DNA of 64,000 bases from Chitinophaga sp. (lineage in GTDB: Bacteria > Bacteroidota > Bacteroidia > Chitinophagales > Chitinophagaceae). The stretch is taken from contig NZ_JAGHZS010000001.1 of assembly GCF_017745275.1 (NCBI RefSeq), positions 744,001 to 808,000 on the forward strand. Direction: 5' to 3'. Positions 17,758 through 25,423 of the stretch are shown here, piece by piece (position 1 is the stretch's first letter; each line of letters begins with the position of its first letter). A model generated the notes under the pieces. The model had not been told where the DNA came from. It saw only the letters and a list, made by a program, of their open reading frames with translations, and did no database searches. The position numbers and the translations under genes are program-made.

Positions 17758-18555
17758 TCAGTATTTCAGTGTGAAGTGTTGTTTGACTTTAAAATCTTTC
17801 CTGAAAAATACCAACCCAATGAAAAACAGGTCAATAGTCATGGTCACCTGCGGGTGATCCTGAATGGTATGCCAGGCGGCTTCCATATCTGGGGTCCAGT
17901 GGATATCATCAAATATAAAAACGGAATACTCGTCGGCAAACTGCAGGCATTGTTCAAAATATGCCAGCGTCGGCTCCCTGCGGTGGTTCCCGTCTATATA
18001 AACCCAGTCGGGTAACTGCATTTTTTTTAATACATCAGGCAGTACCGTATCAAAGTTGCCGGTGATTTGCTCAATGTTTTTGATATGCAGGGCTTCAAAA
18101 TTTTTAGCGGCTCGGGCTGCAATATTAGGACAACCTTCGATGGTGTAAATGCGGGCATGTGGGGCCGCTTTAGCCATATACGCCGTAGAAAGGCCCATAG
18201 AAGTCCCTAATTCAAGGATTCTGCCTGGTTGGAGGTATTGTATCAGCCGGTAAAACAACTGCCCGAATTTAGGCTGTTTGGCGGCGTAACGGGTAATGTC
18301 CCGGACGCGGCGCTCGTTACCGGCTGATATCAGGGAACCAGCGCCAAGGTCGGTTACCTGGAGTGTTTCCTCACTTTTCAGTAATTGTTTGCGCAACTGT
18401 TCTATCTCCCGGAAAGCAGCATGCTGCTTTTTGTCCAGCAATACATCCTCTATGAGTGCATACACAAAAGGTGAATGTACATCATGACGATTGCCTGAAG
18501 TAAAAAAATACTTCAGATACTTTCCCGCTAAATTATACTGTTGCGCTAAACCCAC
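17758..18555 (-). CDS. Class I SAM-dependent methyltransferase
   Basis: A 265-residue protein with a Rossmann SAM-binding domain. Motif I reads ILELGTSMGLSTAYMA at about residue 115, motif II ends in IYTIEGCPN, and DWVYIDGNHRREPTLAYFEQ resembles the acidic post-motif region of the O-methyltransferase family 24 group. The N-terminal third (residues 1-90) is helical without a recognisable domain. No membrane segment. It starts 14 bases after the glycosyltransferase stop, so the two are probably co-transcribed. The methyl acceptor is unknown. Confidence 0.8.
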   Translation of the reverse strand: MGLAQQYNLAGKYLKYFFTSGNRHDVHSPFVYALIEDVLLDKKQHAAFREIEQLRKQLLKSEETLQVTDLGAGSLISAGNERRVRDITRYAAKQPKFGQLFYRLIQYLQPGRILELGTSMGLSTAYMAKAAPHARIYTIEGCPNIAARAAKNFEALHIKNIEQITGNFDTVLPDVLKKMQLPDWVYIDGNHRREPTLAYFEQCLQFADEYSVFIFDDIHWTPDMEAAWHTIQDHPQVTMTIDLFFIGLVFFRKDFKVKQHFTLKY

Positions 18556-18569
18556 TGACTATCTTAATT

Positions 18570-19307
18570 TTAGTAAATCTTTCCTTTCATCAAACCCCAC
18601 ATATGCAAACGATGCTGCAGGGATACCCTTAATACACCCAGGCCATAAATAGCGCTGCGCTTGAAATTGATACTGGAAGCCTCATCGAAATATTTAGTAG
18701 GACAAGTTACCTCTGCAATATCATATCCTTTCATAAATATCTGAGACACCATTTCATTGTCAAAAACAAAGTCGTCATTGTCAACATTATAGTTGATATT
18801 ACGTAACACTTCTGCCGAAAAAGTACGGTAACCGGTATGATATTCACTCAACTTCTGGCCAATCAGAATATTCTGGGCCAATGTTAAACAACGGTTAAAT
18901 ATGTACTTATACATCGGCATTCCACCCTTCAGCGCGCCCTTGCCCAGGATTCTGGATCCAAATACCACCGGATACACATCGTTGGCAATAATACTGCACA
19001 TTGCCATAATCAGCTTAGGCGTATACTGGTAGTCGGGATGCAGCATCACTACAATATCAGCTCCTAATTCCAACGCTTTGTTGTAACAGGATTTCTGATT
19101 TCCGCCATAACCCTTATTCTTGTCGTGACGAATCAGATGCTTAATACCCAGCTGTCGCCCTACTTCCAGGGTTTCATCCTTACTGGCATCATCTACCAAT
19201 ACCACATCGTCAACTATTTCAAATGGAATTTCCCGGAATGTTTTTTCCAGCGTAAGCGCTGCGTTGTAGGCCGGTAATACAACCACAATCTTTTTATTAT
19301 TCAGCAT
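18570..19307 (-). CDS. Family 2 glycosyltransferase (DPM1-like)
   Basis: A 245-residue GT-A fold enzyme. VVVLPAYNAALTLEKT starts the nucleotide-binding domain, VVLVDDASKDET carries the DDxS motif, and VVMLHPDYQYTP contains the HPD that replaces DxD in the polyprenyl-phosphate mannosyltransferase-like subgroup. No C-terminal transmembrane segments are seen, so it is a soluble or peripheral enzyme transferring a sugar to a lipid or other acceptor. A TACCTTTG box at 19330-19337 precedes the ATG by 22 bases. First gene of the likely unit with the methyltransferase and esterase. Confidence 0.85.
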   Translation of the reverse strand: MLNNKKIVVVLPAYNAALTLEKTFREIPFEIVDDVVLVDDASKDETLEVGRQLGIKHLIRHDKNKGYGGNQKSCYNKALELGADIVVMLHPDYQYTPKLIMAMCSIIANDVYPVVFGSRILGKGALKGGMPMYKYIFNRCLTLAQNILIGQKLSEYHTGYRTFSAEVLRNINYNVDNDDFVFDNEMVSQIFMKGYDIAEVTCPTKYFDEASSINFKRSAIYGLGVLRVSLQHRLHMWGLMKGKIY

Positions 19308-19329
19308 GAAAGCGGATCAAATTTGGACG

Positions 19330-19337
19330 CAAAGGTA
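19330..19337 (-). promoter_or_regulatory. -7 box of the glycosyltransferase unit
   Basis: Minus-strand TACCTTTG, a full TAnnTTTG match, 22 bases upstream of the start codon at 19307. Confidence 0.55.
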
Positions 19338-19424
19338 AGTCACCTGTCGATAATTAAAAATATATCATTGAAAACCATTATTTCACCACCTATCATGATT
19401 TAATTTTAACTGTTATTAATTATT

Positions 19425-19432
19425 TATCTTTG
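19425..19432 (+). promoter_or_regulatory. -7 box before the exported coiled-coil gene
   Basis: TATCTTTG matches TAnnTTTG fully. The predicted transcription start is near 19437-19440, inside or at the first three tandem ATGs (19434-19442), which argues for a downstream start codon unless the mRNA is leaderless. Confidence 0.5.
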
Positions 19433-19493
19433 CATGATGATGTTTTTGGCATCATATTTTCTTAAATTTTTGTTAACAAAAAGCAAAAACAAC

Positions 19494-20822
19494 ATGTTAA
19501 AACACCTACCAACGGAAATGAAGCATGCTAAACGCTTGACACACAAGCCCGATGAGTCGTTACCGTTAGTACATCTGGCCCTAAGATGCTTTGCTACAGG
19601 ATGGATTAAATTTATATCAGCACCTCTTGTTTTACTTTTTACACTCCAGACGGCGTATGCACAGGATCCGGAACTGAAAGGAACCGTTGCCCCTGTCATC
19701 AAAACCCAGGATACCACCATTCGTAAATTATTGGAAGAAGTACAACGGATTACAGATAATGACAAGCAGAATTCTAACGCTATTCAAGCGTTACTGCAGG
19801 GGAAGGACTTCGATAATATGACCAAATATGACCTGATCAAGAATAATATTATCAATGCCAGCGAAACTTACTACCTGCTGAATAAAAAAATAATAGATCT
19901 CAAGTCACGTACTACTACCAACAACCTGGATGTGTTCATTACTTCCCTCAACAACCCGGAAAGTAAAGCACTCGGGTTTTCCCTGAGCGACCGTATCGTA
20001 GAACTGGTAGAAAAAATCATTCTCAAGAATAAAGGAGATAAAAGTGAGAAGAATTCCAAGATTGTTGAATCTACCAAGTCGATCATCAACAGTCCTATCT
20101 TCCAAAGCTTTACCTCTCTTACGCCACCGCTGGCCATCGCCAATTCTGTGATGAACTTCCTGCATAGTGTGAGCGTAAATAACAAACAGATTAATCAGAA
20201 GTCATTACAGGAATTCGAAAAGGAGCTCAACAAATACGTTGTATATTATACTGCATTAAATGATGCCAACCAGAAGTTCGAATATGGCCTGAACTTTAAC
20301 AAAGATCAATTGAGTCTCCTGCAGGACAACCTGTTTGATCACCTGTCGTTCACTGCTACTTCCATGAAGTTTCCGGCGCCGCAAAAAGGCAATCAGAGCC
20401 TGAGCCAAACCATGAATGAATATTTCATTGACTTCAAAAAAGAAAAAGTAGTAGACTACTTCAATAAACTGGAAGAAAAATATTCCAAAGGCAAACGGAT
20501 CGATTATGAATCCCTGCTTCGCGAAAATTCTTCCCTGAAAGAAGTAAACAACCAGCTGGAAGACCTGGTATTACAAACCAAACGATTTGAAAATCTGTAC
20601 AATGAGTATTTCACCCTGCTGGATTCTTACTATACCAAAGTAAACAGCTCGCTGAAAATTGCACAGGACAATGGTTTGGCAGATAAAAGTATTATCGATA
20701 CCAAACAGGCAGAGTTCAGAAACCTGAAAACGGAAGCAGTAGGCGAAATACAGGCGTCTATCAACATCCGTGAGCTGTACACCAATACAGAAAAAATCAA
20801 GTATAGATACAGAATATTCTAG
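19494..20822 (+). CDS. Exported coiled-coil protein, unknown
   Basis: I do not recognise this family. From ATG 19494 the protein has 442 residues; the frame is open from 19434, and ATG 19518 is another candidate. A hydrophobic stretch near residue 40 (FISAPLVLLFTLQTAYAQ) looks like a signal peptide with an unusually long N-region, so the mature protein would start around DPELKG. The rest is rich in Lys, Asn, Glu and Leu and largely helical, with likely coiled coils in the middle (ELVEKIILKNKGDKSEKN) and towards the C-terminus. A small hydrophobic region (TPPLAIANSVMNFLHSV) may pack against a membrane. It stands alone; the hairpin element E2 follows. Not obviously linked to a neighbour. Confidence 0.6.
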   Translation: MLKHLPTEMKHAKRLTHKPDESLPLVHLALRCFATGWIKFISAPLVLLFTLQTAYAQDPELKGTVAPVIKTQDTTIRKLLEEVQRITDNDKQNSNAIQALLQGKDFDNMTKYDLIKNNIINASETYYLLNKKIIDLKSRTTTNNLDVFITSLNNPESKALGFSLSDRIVELVEKIILKNKGDKSEKNSKIVESTKSIINSPIFQSFTSLTPPLAIANSVMNFLHSVSVNNKQINQKSLQEFEKELNKYVVYYTALNDANQKFEYGLNFNKDQLSLLQDNLFDHLSFTATSMKFPAPQKGNQSLSQTMNEYFIDFKKEKVVDYFNKLEEKYSKGKRIDYESLLRENSSLKEVNNQLEDLVLQTKRFENLYNEYFTLLDSYYTKVNSSLKIAQDNGLADKSIIDTKQAEFRNLKTEAVGEIQASINIRELYTNTEKIKYRYRIF

Positions 20823-20844
20823 GCGGCGAAAGGCACCGGAAAGA

Positions 20845-20950
20845 GCTTAAAACAGCACAAAAAGCCATTGAGGCGAGTAACCTAAGCGTGTTAGTATGCG
20901 AAGTAGTTATCCGCCTCAATGGCTTTTTCCTTTGCGCTTTCTGCTTTAAG
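20845..20950. repeat. Hairpin element E2 (degenerate heptad-arm copy)
   Basis: The core arms 20859-20875 and 20912-20928 are perfect 17-bp reverse complements (AAAAAGCCATTGAGGCG). Outside them the 7-bp units are recognisable on the right (CTTTGCG, CTTTCTG, CTTTAAG) but no longer match the left. It sits between two genes of the same direction, just upstream of the oxyR promoter. Confidence 0.7.
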
Positions 20951-20972
20951 TTTTTCCTATAGATTTTATTGA

Positions 20973-20980
20973 TACCTTTG
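20973..20980 (+). promoter_or_regulatory. -7 box of oxyR
   Basis: TACCTTTG, a full TAnnTTTG match, 19 bases before the ATG at 21000. Confidence 0.6.
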
Positions 20981-20999
20981 CCCCATCAATTAGAGGAAC

Positions 21000-21953
21000 A
21001 TGACAACAGTTCAATTGGAGTATATTGTTGCGGTAGATACTTACAGAAGTTTTATCATGGCAGCGGAGAAGTGCTTTGTGACTCAGCCAACGCTCAGCAT
21101 GCAGATACAAAAACTGGAGGATGAACTAGGCATTAAATTGTTTGATCGTAGCAAATTACCGGTAGTCCCTACAGAAATTGGTGTGTCGGTAATCGCACAG
21201 GCAAGGATTATCATCAAGGAAAATGCGCGCATCCGCGAAATCATTGCCGACCAGAAAAAAGAAGTACAGGGTAACCTGAAAGTAGGCATTATCCCTACCT
21301 TGGCGCCATACCTGCTACCCCGTATTCTCACCGGATTTATGAAGAAATACCCAAAGGTAAAACTGGAGATCTGGGAATATCCTACGGAACAGATTATGCA
21401 GCAACTGAAACAGGAATTGCTGGATTGCGGTTTGCTGGCTACTCCCCTGCATAATCCACACCTGGAAGAACATCCGCTGTTCTATGAATCGTTTGTGGTA
21501 TACACCTCGAAAAGCAGCCCATTATTTGAGAAAAAAATAGTGAAGGCAGAAGAACTGGATATTAAAGAAGTGTGGTTACTGAATGAAGGGCATTGCATGC
21601 GCAACCAGGTACTGAATATCTGTAAGGATAAATTCACTATGGGAGACAACAAAAACCTGGAATACAACACCGGCAGTGTGGAAACGCTGAAAAGAATGGT
21701 AGATCTCAACGAAGGTTATACCATTTTACCGGAGCTGTCCTTACAGGACCTAACTACCCGCCAGTTGAATATGGTACGTTATTTTAAGGCCCCTGAGCCG
21801 GTAAGGGAAATCAGCCTGGTAACACATCGCCACTTCATTAAACAGGCGCTGATAGAAGCCTTTAAGAAAGAAATCCTGGTGCATGTACCGGATAAAATGA
21901 AGGCACAGAAGAATAAAAAAATAATAGAAATATTGGAGGAGCATAAAGCGTAA
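21000..21953 (+). CDS. oxyR: Hydrogen-peroxide sensing LysR-type regulator OxyR
   Basis: A 317-residue LysR-family activator. The N-terminal winged helix contains CFVTQPTLSMQIQKLEDELG, the OxyR-type recognition helix. The redox pair is intact: LNEGHCMRNQVLNIC places cysteines at residues 199 and 208, exactly the numbering of E. coli OxyR Cys199/Cys208, so a peroxide-driven disulfide switch is expected. It would activate peroxide-defence genes, none of which (katA, ahpC, dps) are in this window. The last codons HKA and the stop are provided by the repeat E3, whose left arm starts at 21941; the family does not conserve this tail. Confidence 0.92.
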   Translation: MTTVQLEYIVAVDTYRSFIMAAEKCFVTQPTLSMQIQKLEDELGIKLFDRSKLPVVPTEIGVSVIAQARIIIKENARIREIIADQKKEVQGNLKVGIIPTLAPYLLPRILTGFMKKYPKVKLEIWEYPTEQIMQQLKQELLDCGLLATPLHNPHLEEHPLFYESFVVYTSKSSPLFEKKIVKAEELDIKEVWLLNEGHCMRNQVLNICKDKFTMGDNKNLEYNTGSVETLKRMVDLNEGYTILPELSLQDLTTRQLNMVRYFKAPEPVREISLVTHRHFIKQALIEAFKKEILVHVPDKMKAQKNKKIIEILEEHKA

Positions 21954-22064
21954 AGCAGAAAGCTTAAAGCTATTAAAGCGAATGACCAGAGCGAGTATTG
22001 AATTACTCATACGCTCTGGTCATTCGCTTTAATAGCTTTGTGCTTTCAGCTTTATGCTTTATGC
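21941..22064. repeat. Hairpin element E3 overlapping two stop codons
   Basis: Arms 21941-21993 and 22012-22064 (53 bases each) pair in the inner 25 bp perfectly (from GCTATTAAAGCG inward). In the four outer 7-bp units pairing fails mainly at the two variable bases (left AT, GT, AG, TT; right, read inverted, AT, AT, TG, AC). The units remain in register. The left arm contains the oxyR stop codon and the right arm the stop of the convergent M48 gene. Confidence 0.88.
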
Positions 22065-22865
22065 TTTTTTAGCCGGTGTATAATATTTCATTGCTTCCGG
22101 CATCAGTTGCTGTAATTTCTGTACACGGGTAGCATCACTTGGGTGAGTGCTTAAAAATTCTGGTGGCTTTTGTCCATTGCTCATATTCGCCATACGGGTC
22201 CAGAAAGGAATAGATTCCTGTGGATTGTATCCGGCCATGGCCATGAAAATCACGCCCAGGTGATCTGCTTCCAGCTCATTGCCGCGGGAAAACGCCAGCA
22301 TACCTAAATTACCCCCTACACCAAAAGCCTGGTTAAACAGGTTGACTGCAGTAGGATTCTTGTTCAGGGCTACAGCGCCTGCCACCTGTATACCTTGTAC
22401 TACCAATCCCTGGCTCATACGCTCGTTACCATGGCGGGCAATAGCATGCGCTATTTCGTGTCCCATTACACAGGCCAGTGCTGTTTCATTTTGTGTAACG
22501 GGCAACAGACCTGTATATACCACTACTTTACCACCAGGCATACACCAGGCGTTCACTTCTTTATTATCAACGAGGTTGAATTCCCATTTGTAACTAGCGA
22601 CTTCACTACCCATATTATTTTGGGTCATATACCGGGTAACGGCGTTGGCAATACGCTGTCCTACCCTTTTGACCATTTCAGCGTCTTTACTGGTTGATTG
22701 AGCCACTACCTTATTGGAGGATAAAAATGATTGGTATTCCTGCAGCGCCATAGACTGCATAGTGCTTTCAGGCAGGAGATTTAGCTGACTGCGACCAGTA
22801 ATGGGGACACGTGTACATGCCGCCATAGCAAGGCTAGCAGTAAAGAACAAAACATACTTTTTCAT
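22059..22865 (-). CDS. M48-family metallopeptidase lipoprotein
   Basis: A 268-residue periplasmic zinc peptidase like LoiP/BepA-type proteins involved in envelope quality control. A lipoprotein signal ends in MAAC (cysteine 17). The catalytic motif HEIAH is at residues 136-140, and the downstream third ligand is in RGNELEADHLGVIFM. EVNAWCMPGGKVVVYTGLL is the conserved block before the active site. No TPR or membrane domain follows, so it is the short single-domain form. Its final residues AKKA and stop lie in the repeat E3. Substrates are unknown. Confidence 0.92.
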   Translation of the reverse strand: MKKYVLFFTASLAMAACTRVPITGRSQLNLLPESTMQSMALQEYQSFLSSNKVVAQSTSKDAEMVKRVGQRIANAVTRYMTQNNMGSEVASYKWEFNLVDNKEVNAWCMPGGKVVVYTGLLPVTQNETALACVMGHEIAHAIARHGNERMSQGLVVQGIQVAGAVALNKNPTAVNLFNQAFGVGGNLGMLAFSRGNELEADHLGVIFMAMAGYNPQESIPFWTRMANMSNGQKPPEFLSTHPSDATRVQKLQQLMPEAMKYYTPAKKA

Positions 22866-22894
22866 GGGAGCATTAATTTAAAAGTGCGTTAAAC

Positions 22895-22961
22895 GCAAAA
22901 AGCAAAAAGCAAAAAGCATGCACAATTTTGTTGGCCATGGCTTTTTGCTTGATGCTTTTTC
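22895..22961. repeat. Hairpin element E4 (short, imperfect copy)
   Basis: Three tandem GCAAAAA units at 22895-22915 face a right side carrying inverted GCTTTTT-type units, around a short core (GCATGCACAATTTTGTTGG) that lacks the usual GCTATTRARGCG. It lies in the 111-base gap between the plsY stop and the start of the M48 gene on the same strand. Confidence 0.6.
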
Positions 22962-22976
22962 TAATATAACTATTTA

Positions 22977-23621
22977 CTAGTTCTTATCTTTCTTATTCTT
23001 AAACAACGGTACTTTACTTTCCACTCCTTTCAATAACCGTGTAATATTTTTCTGGTGGGTTAATACCACCATCAGCGCTACCGCTATTGCAAAGATGCGA
23101 TAAAATATCTCTGGTTCATTAAAAATGTACAAAATCAATATCGGGAAGGCAATACTGGCAATAATGGAACTCAATGATACATATCTTGTTAAAAACAGGA
23201 TCATTAAGAAAACTCCTACACAGCATAACGCTACCAGCGGCTGAATGGCCAGTACCAAACCAAATAAAGTGGCAATACCTTTACCACCCTTGAAATTTGC
23301 CCAAATAGGGAAAATATGGCCAACTACGGCAGCCAGACCAAGTCCTATCTGAAGATTCACCAGCTGTGTGAGGTTCGCCGGATCGTGGTAATAAGGAGCC
23401 AGATAAGCTAAGCGCACGGCTAACACACCTTTCAGCATGTCTACGACCATTACAAATGTACCAGCCTTGGGGCCCAGTACCCTAAAAGTATTGGTAGCAC
23501 CGGCATTGCCGCTACCATACTCCCTGATATCCATACCAAAAACGCCTTTACTTACCCAGACAGCTGTGGGAACAGATCCAATCAGATAAGCACAAATAAG
23601 CAATAAAATTTCTACCATCAC
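22977..23621 (-). CDS. plsY: Glycerol-3-phosphate acyltransferase PlsY
   Basis: Integral membrane acyltransferase moving the acyl group from acyl-phosphate to glycerol-3-phosphate, the first step of phospholipid synthesis. The three conserved cytosolic motifs are all visible: GSGNAGATNTFRVLG near residue 37, FKGGKGIATLFG near residue 109, and THQKNITRLLKG near residue 188. About five transmembrane segments and 214 residues are standard. It works with PlsX and PlsC, neither of which is here. A weaker box TATCTTAG at 23638-23645 may be its promoter. Confidence 0.95.
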   Translation of the reverse strand: MMVEILLLICAYLIGSVPTAVWVSKGVFGMDIREYGSGNAGATNTFRVLGPKAGTFVMVVDMLKGVLAVRLAYLAPYYHDPANLTQLVNLQIGLGLAAVVGHIFPIWANFKGGKGIATLFGLVLAIQPLVALCCVGVFLMILFLTRYVSLSSIIASIAFPILILYIFNEPEIFYRIFAIAVALMVVLTHQKNITRLLKGVESKVPLFKNKKDKN

Positions 23622-23736
23622 TACAAGTTAGGAATGCTAAGATAACAATTTCTGTGTTAAAATAGTGACAATATTAGAAAAGATTGTAACACAAAAGTTG
23701 GATTATCAACACTTTTTATATGTAACTTTTAATCTA

Positions 23737-24561
23737 TTATGATACAGGGACTGCAAATTGCAGGGCCAGCCAGTTGTCCTTTTCTATTTTGCGTTCTTTT
23801 TTAAAGCCCTGGGTCTCTGCCGCAGCTACAATAACGGGCTCATCAGTTGGTAAAATGCCACTCAACAGTAATTTGCCTCCAGGTACAATCAGGCGATGCA
23901 TATCTCCCATAAACCGTAATAAGATGTTACAGTTGATATTCGCCAGCAATATATCATATTTTTCGGTAATAGCATCAAGTTGATCCGCCTGCCAAACTTT
24001 TACTTTACGCATTTGGTTGGCGGAAATGTTTTCTTCGGTATTGTTAACCGCCCATTCATCATAGTCGATAGCATCTGCAGTGGCGGCTCCCATCATTTCT
24101 GCCAGGATCGCTAAAATACCGGTTCCCGTGCCAAAATCAAACACTTTCTTGCCGGAAAAATCGATATCCTGCATCAGCTTAATCATGGATGCCGTGGTGG
24201 CATGATGCCCGGTGCCAAAGGCCATCTTGGGCGTAATCACTATTTCATAGGTAGGCGCTGGTGTAAAAGGCGGATGAAAATCTGCCCGGATACCACAAAA
24301 ATCATCTACCTGAACAGGTTCGAAGTTGCTTTCCCACACGGCATTCCAGTTCACCGGCAAAATCGTTTCCTTCGTATAGGTGACGCCGTGAGTACCCAGG
24401 ATTTCCTGCAAGGCAGCCTCCTCGAAATCAGCTTCAGGAATATAGGCAATCAAATGATCGGTCTGTTCTTCAAAACCTTCATAATTCAATTCCGATAGCT
24501 GCGCAATCAACAGGTCAAACTGTTCTGCACCTGTACGCATTGTAATAGCAATATAAGACAT
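23737..24561 (-). CDS. prmA: Ribosomal protein L11 methyltransferase
   Basis: Trimethylates ribosomal protein L11 with SAM. The 274-residue protein has an N-terminal substrate-recognition domain (residues 1-105) and a C-terminal Rossmann domain with AFGTGHHATTASM, motif I VFDFGTGTGILAI and the catalytic-region motif LLANINCNILLRF. A TACCTTTG box at 24568-24575 ends only six bases before the ATG, so the mRNA is predicted to be leaderless or nearly so. The hairpin element E5 begins directly at that box. Confidence 0.93.
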   Translation of the reverse strand: MSYIAITMRTGAEQFDLLIAQLSELNYEGFEEQTDHLIAYIPEADFEEAALQEILGTHGVTYTKETILPVNWNAVWESNFEPVQVDDFCGIRADFHPPFTPAPTYEIVITPKMAFGTGHHATTASMIKLMQDIDFSGKKVFDFGTGTGILAILAEMMGAATADAIDYDEWAVNNTEENISANQMRKVKVWQADQLDAITEKYDILLANINCNILLRFMGDMHRLIVPGGKLLLSGILPTDEPVIVAAAETQGFKKERKIEKDNWLALQFAVPVS

Positions 24562-24567
24562 AGCTTA

Positions 24568-24575
24568 CAAAGGTA
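24568..24575 (-). promoter_or_regulatory. -7 box of prmA, flush with hairpin E5
   Basis: Minus-strand TACCTTTG, six bases from the start codon. The next upstream base is part of the E5 arm, so the -33 region must lie within the repeat; a TTTG at 24592-24595 on the minus strand inside the arm is a candidate. Confidence 0.55.
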
Positions 24576-24696
24576 AGCAGAAAGGAGAAAGCAAAAAGCA
24601 GAAAGCTATTGAGGCGATTGATGAGAGCGAAGATTATTTTCTGCTTTAATCAATCGCCTCAATAGCTTTCTGCTTTTTGCTTTCTCCTTTCTGCTT
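24575..24696. repeat. Long hairpin element E5 between divergent promoters
   Basis: Perfect 48-bp arms (24575-24622 and 24649-24696) around a 26-base centre, total 122 bp. Units in each arm are GCAGAAA, GGAGAAA, GCAAAAA, GCAGAAA, then GCTATTGAGGCG and GATTGAT. Its inner 62 bases are the reverse complement of those of E6 except for one base. It is bordered by a -7 box on each side, three bases or fewer from the arm ends. Confidence 0.93.
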
Positions 24697-24698
24697 CT

Positions 24699-24706
24699 TA
24701 TATTTG
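24699..24706 (+). promoter_or_regulatory. -7 box of the small exported gene at 24732
   Basis: TATATTTG, a full TAnnTTTG match, starts three bases after the right arm of E5 and 25 bases before the ATG. Confidence 0.55.
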
Positions 24707-24731
24707 ATTAATAAATAATATAAAATATCCT

Positions 24732-25304
24732 ATGAAAGCACTATTCCTCCTGCTGGCCGGCGTGGTATTATCCCTGTCCGGTATGGCCCAGGTGATTAAA
24801 GTTCGCCAACCGCTGGAACCCATCGCTGACTCTATCGTGTATCAGACCGAAAATGTAATACTGATTTTTGACCGCAGTCATCTCCGCGACTATATGGTTA
24901 CCATGGACACCACGCTCCGGAATGCAAAGTACAGCAATAGAGTATTCAACAGCGTACAGCTTTCCCGCCTGAATGCCATTGATATGGGGAATCACTTCCT
25001 GAAAGCCTACTGCTACCTGGAAGACAGTACCAACAAAGACTTCAACTACAGTACCGGCAAAATGAATATGCTATGGGCAGAAGATGGTGGTATTATGTTG
25101 CCTTATGTGGAAGAAATACTGCCCGATCTGCTGGCGGCGGGCTCGTTGAGAGTAATTGACCGCATGACAAAGGCGGTGCAGCCCATCTACAAAATGATTG
25201 CAGAACCTATCCAGGGCAACAACTATCGCGTATTCCGCATGAACAGTGGCAAAGAGATTTTCAGAGAAAGCACTTTCCGGGTAGAACAACTTACTAAGAG
25301 ATAG
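24732..25304 (+). CDS. Small exported protein, unknown, framed by inverted hairpins
   Basis: I do not recognise this 190-residue protein. It has a clear Sec signal peptide (ALFLLLAGVVLSLSGMAQ, cleavage near residue 19). The mature part is mixed alpha/beta with few cysteines and no known catalytic motif; WAEDGGIMLPYVEEILPD and FRMNSGKEIFRE are its most distinctive segments. The gene is framed by E5 upstream and E6 downstream, which carry the same core in opposite orientation. Its TAG stop (25302-25304) is made by the first bases of E6. No neighbour suggests a function. Confidence 0.65.
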   Translation: MKALFLLLAGVVLSLSGMAQVIKVRQPLEPIADSIVYQTENVILIFDRSHLRDYMVTMDTTLRNAKYSNRVFNSVQLSRLNAIDMGNHFLKAYCYLEDSTNKDFNYSTGKMNMLWAEDGGIMLPYVEEILPDLLAAGSLRVIDRMTKAVQPIYKMIAEPIQGNNYRVFRMNSGKEIFRESTFRVEQLTKR

Positions 25305-25423
25305 CAGAAGGCATAAAGCTGAAAGCAAAAAGCTATTGAGGCGATTGATTAAAGCGGAAAATAATCTTCGCTCTCATCAATCGCCTCAATAGCTTTTTGC
25401 TTTCAGCTTTATGCCTTCTGCTA
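25302..25423. repeat. Long hairpin element E6
   Basis: Perfect 48-bp arms (25302-25349 and 25376-25423) around a 26-base centre, total 122 bp. Units are GCAGAAG, GCATAAA, GCTGAAA, GCAAAAA, then GCTATTGAGGCG and GATTGAT. The left arm begins with the TAG stop of the 24732 gene. The core and centre are an inverted copy of E5, but the four outer units differ from those of E5 while still pairing perfectly with each other. Confidence 0.93.

Noticed and set aside
24575..25423. Composite insertion sequence with E5/E6 as terminal repeats
   Set aside because: The enclosed gene encodes a secreted protein, not a transposase, and no target-site duplication is evident; kept only as an inverted pair worth checking.
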